Origin: Alicyclobacillus fructus
GTDB lineage: Bacteria > Bacillota > Bacilli > Alicyclobacillales > Alicyclobacillaceae
DNA: 54,088 bases
NCBI RefSeq assembly: GCF_017329605.1
Contig: NZ_JAFMTY010000023.1
Location: 1-54,088 of the forward strand
Direction of reading: 5' to 3'
The notes below the pieces were generated by a model. The model saw nothing but the letters and a program-made list of their open reading frames with translations, was not told the origin of the DNA and made no database searches. Below are positions 53,982-54,088 of this stretch, piece after piece. Both the position numbers and the translations under genes were made by a program. The first letter of the stretch is position 1. Every line of letters begins with the position of its first letter.

Positions 53982-54019
53982 GCCCGCGCCCCGACTTCGA
54001 CACTTCGTAGTCATACAAA

Positions 54020-54056
54020 GTCCCACGAACCCTTTGCCCATGCAGGTTCGTGGGAC
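54020..54056 (-). terminator. Minus-strand terminator at the window end
   Basis: On the minus strand GTCCCACGAACC pairs exactly with GGTTCGTGGGAC (54056-54045 with 54031-54020), then TTTGT. It likely ends a gene beyond the window and marks the breakpoint of the permease remnant. Confidence 0.6.
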
Positions 54057-54088
54057 CTGTGGATAACTCGTGTAGTGTCTACAGCCCT

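Overview
The window looks like a chromosomal segment of a moderately GC-rich, Gram-positive, endospore-forming-type firmicute, most likely an Alicyclobacillus-like thermoacidophile. The reasons are strong AGGAGG ribosome sites with many GTG and TTG starts, the Bacillus-style acetylated diaminopimelate (lysine) route, a short YqeC-type 6-phosphogluconate dehydrogenase, a class A penicillin-binding protein, and a secreted G1-family (glutamic) acid endopeptidase of a kind known from Alicyclobacillus. The genus is an inference from family knowledge, not from a search.

Layout. 1-750: end of an FAD monooxygenase. 852-5302: biotin operon bioA-bioF-bioD-bioB behind a promoter with a BirA-type operator; bioAFD are clearly AT-richer than bioB and the rest of the window. 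5380-9040 (minus): a MerR regulator, an AidB-like acyl-CoA dehydrogenase and an acyl-CoA ligase, with a LiuR-like palindrome on the promoter. 9096-17817 (plus): a sulfur-uptake island. A YezD peptide and ssuE-ssuA-ssuD-ssuC-ssuB handle alkanesulfonates, and sbp-cysT-cysW-cysA handles sulfate. Both units carry the same 16-base motif upstream. 17923-18985 (minus): a divergent folD behind a clear ZTP riboswitch. 19360-20606: a frameshifted exporter. 20733-22197 (minus): acid endopeptidase and a membrane protein.

22335-25593: aminotransferase, deacetylase and DapH of the N-acetyl lysine/diaminopimelate branch. 25692-28529: purine nucleoside phosphorylase, 6-phosphogluconate dehydrogenase and a LacI-type regulator. 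28583-32400: a patch of debris and small genes (DinB remnant, Rpn nuclease remnant, ssuA remnant) around an Lrp/MFS divergent pair. 32795-35755 (minus): a YeiH/UPF0324 permease preceded by a 13-codon leader ORF with a perfect ribosome site, and metY. 36672-39388 (minus): gluconokinase and its transporter.

39764-40124 holds the best candidate for an undescribed system: a 34-residue holin-like toxin ORF, structured leader and tail, and a strong convergent promoter that would make an antisense RNA, which is the layout of a type I toxin-antitoxin locus. 40334-48350 is mostly housekeeping and hypothetical genes (thiamine-binding protein, hydrolase, pepP, mgsA, moaA, small membrane proteins, aspB). 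48483-53499 holds a class A PBP, a quinone oxidoreductase and a long acyl-CoA dehydrogenase. The window ends in a lactate permease remnant.

The genes are linked by a sulfur theme: sulfonate and sulfate import, sulfonate desulfonation, sulfide fixation by MetY, and a predicted sulfate/sulfite-type permease. No rRNA, tRNA, CRISPR array or intact insertion sequence was seen.
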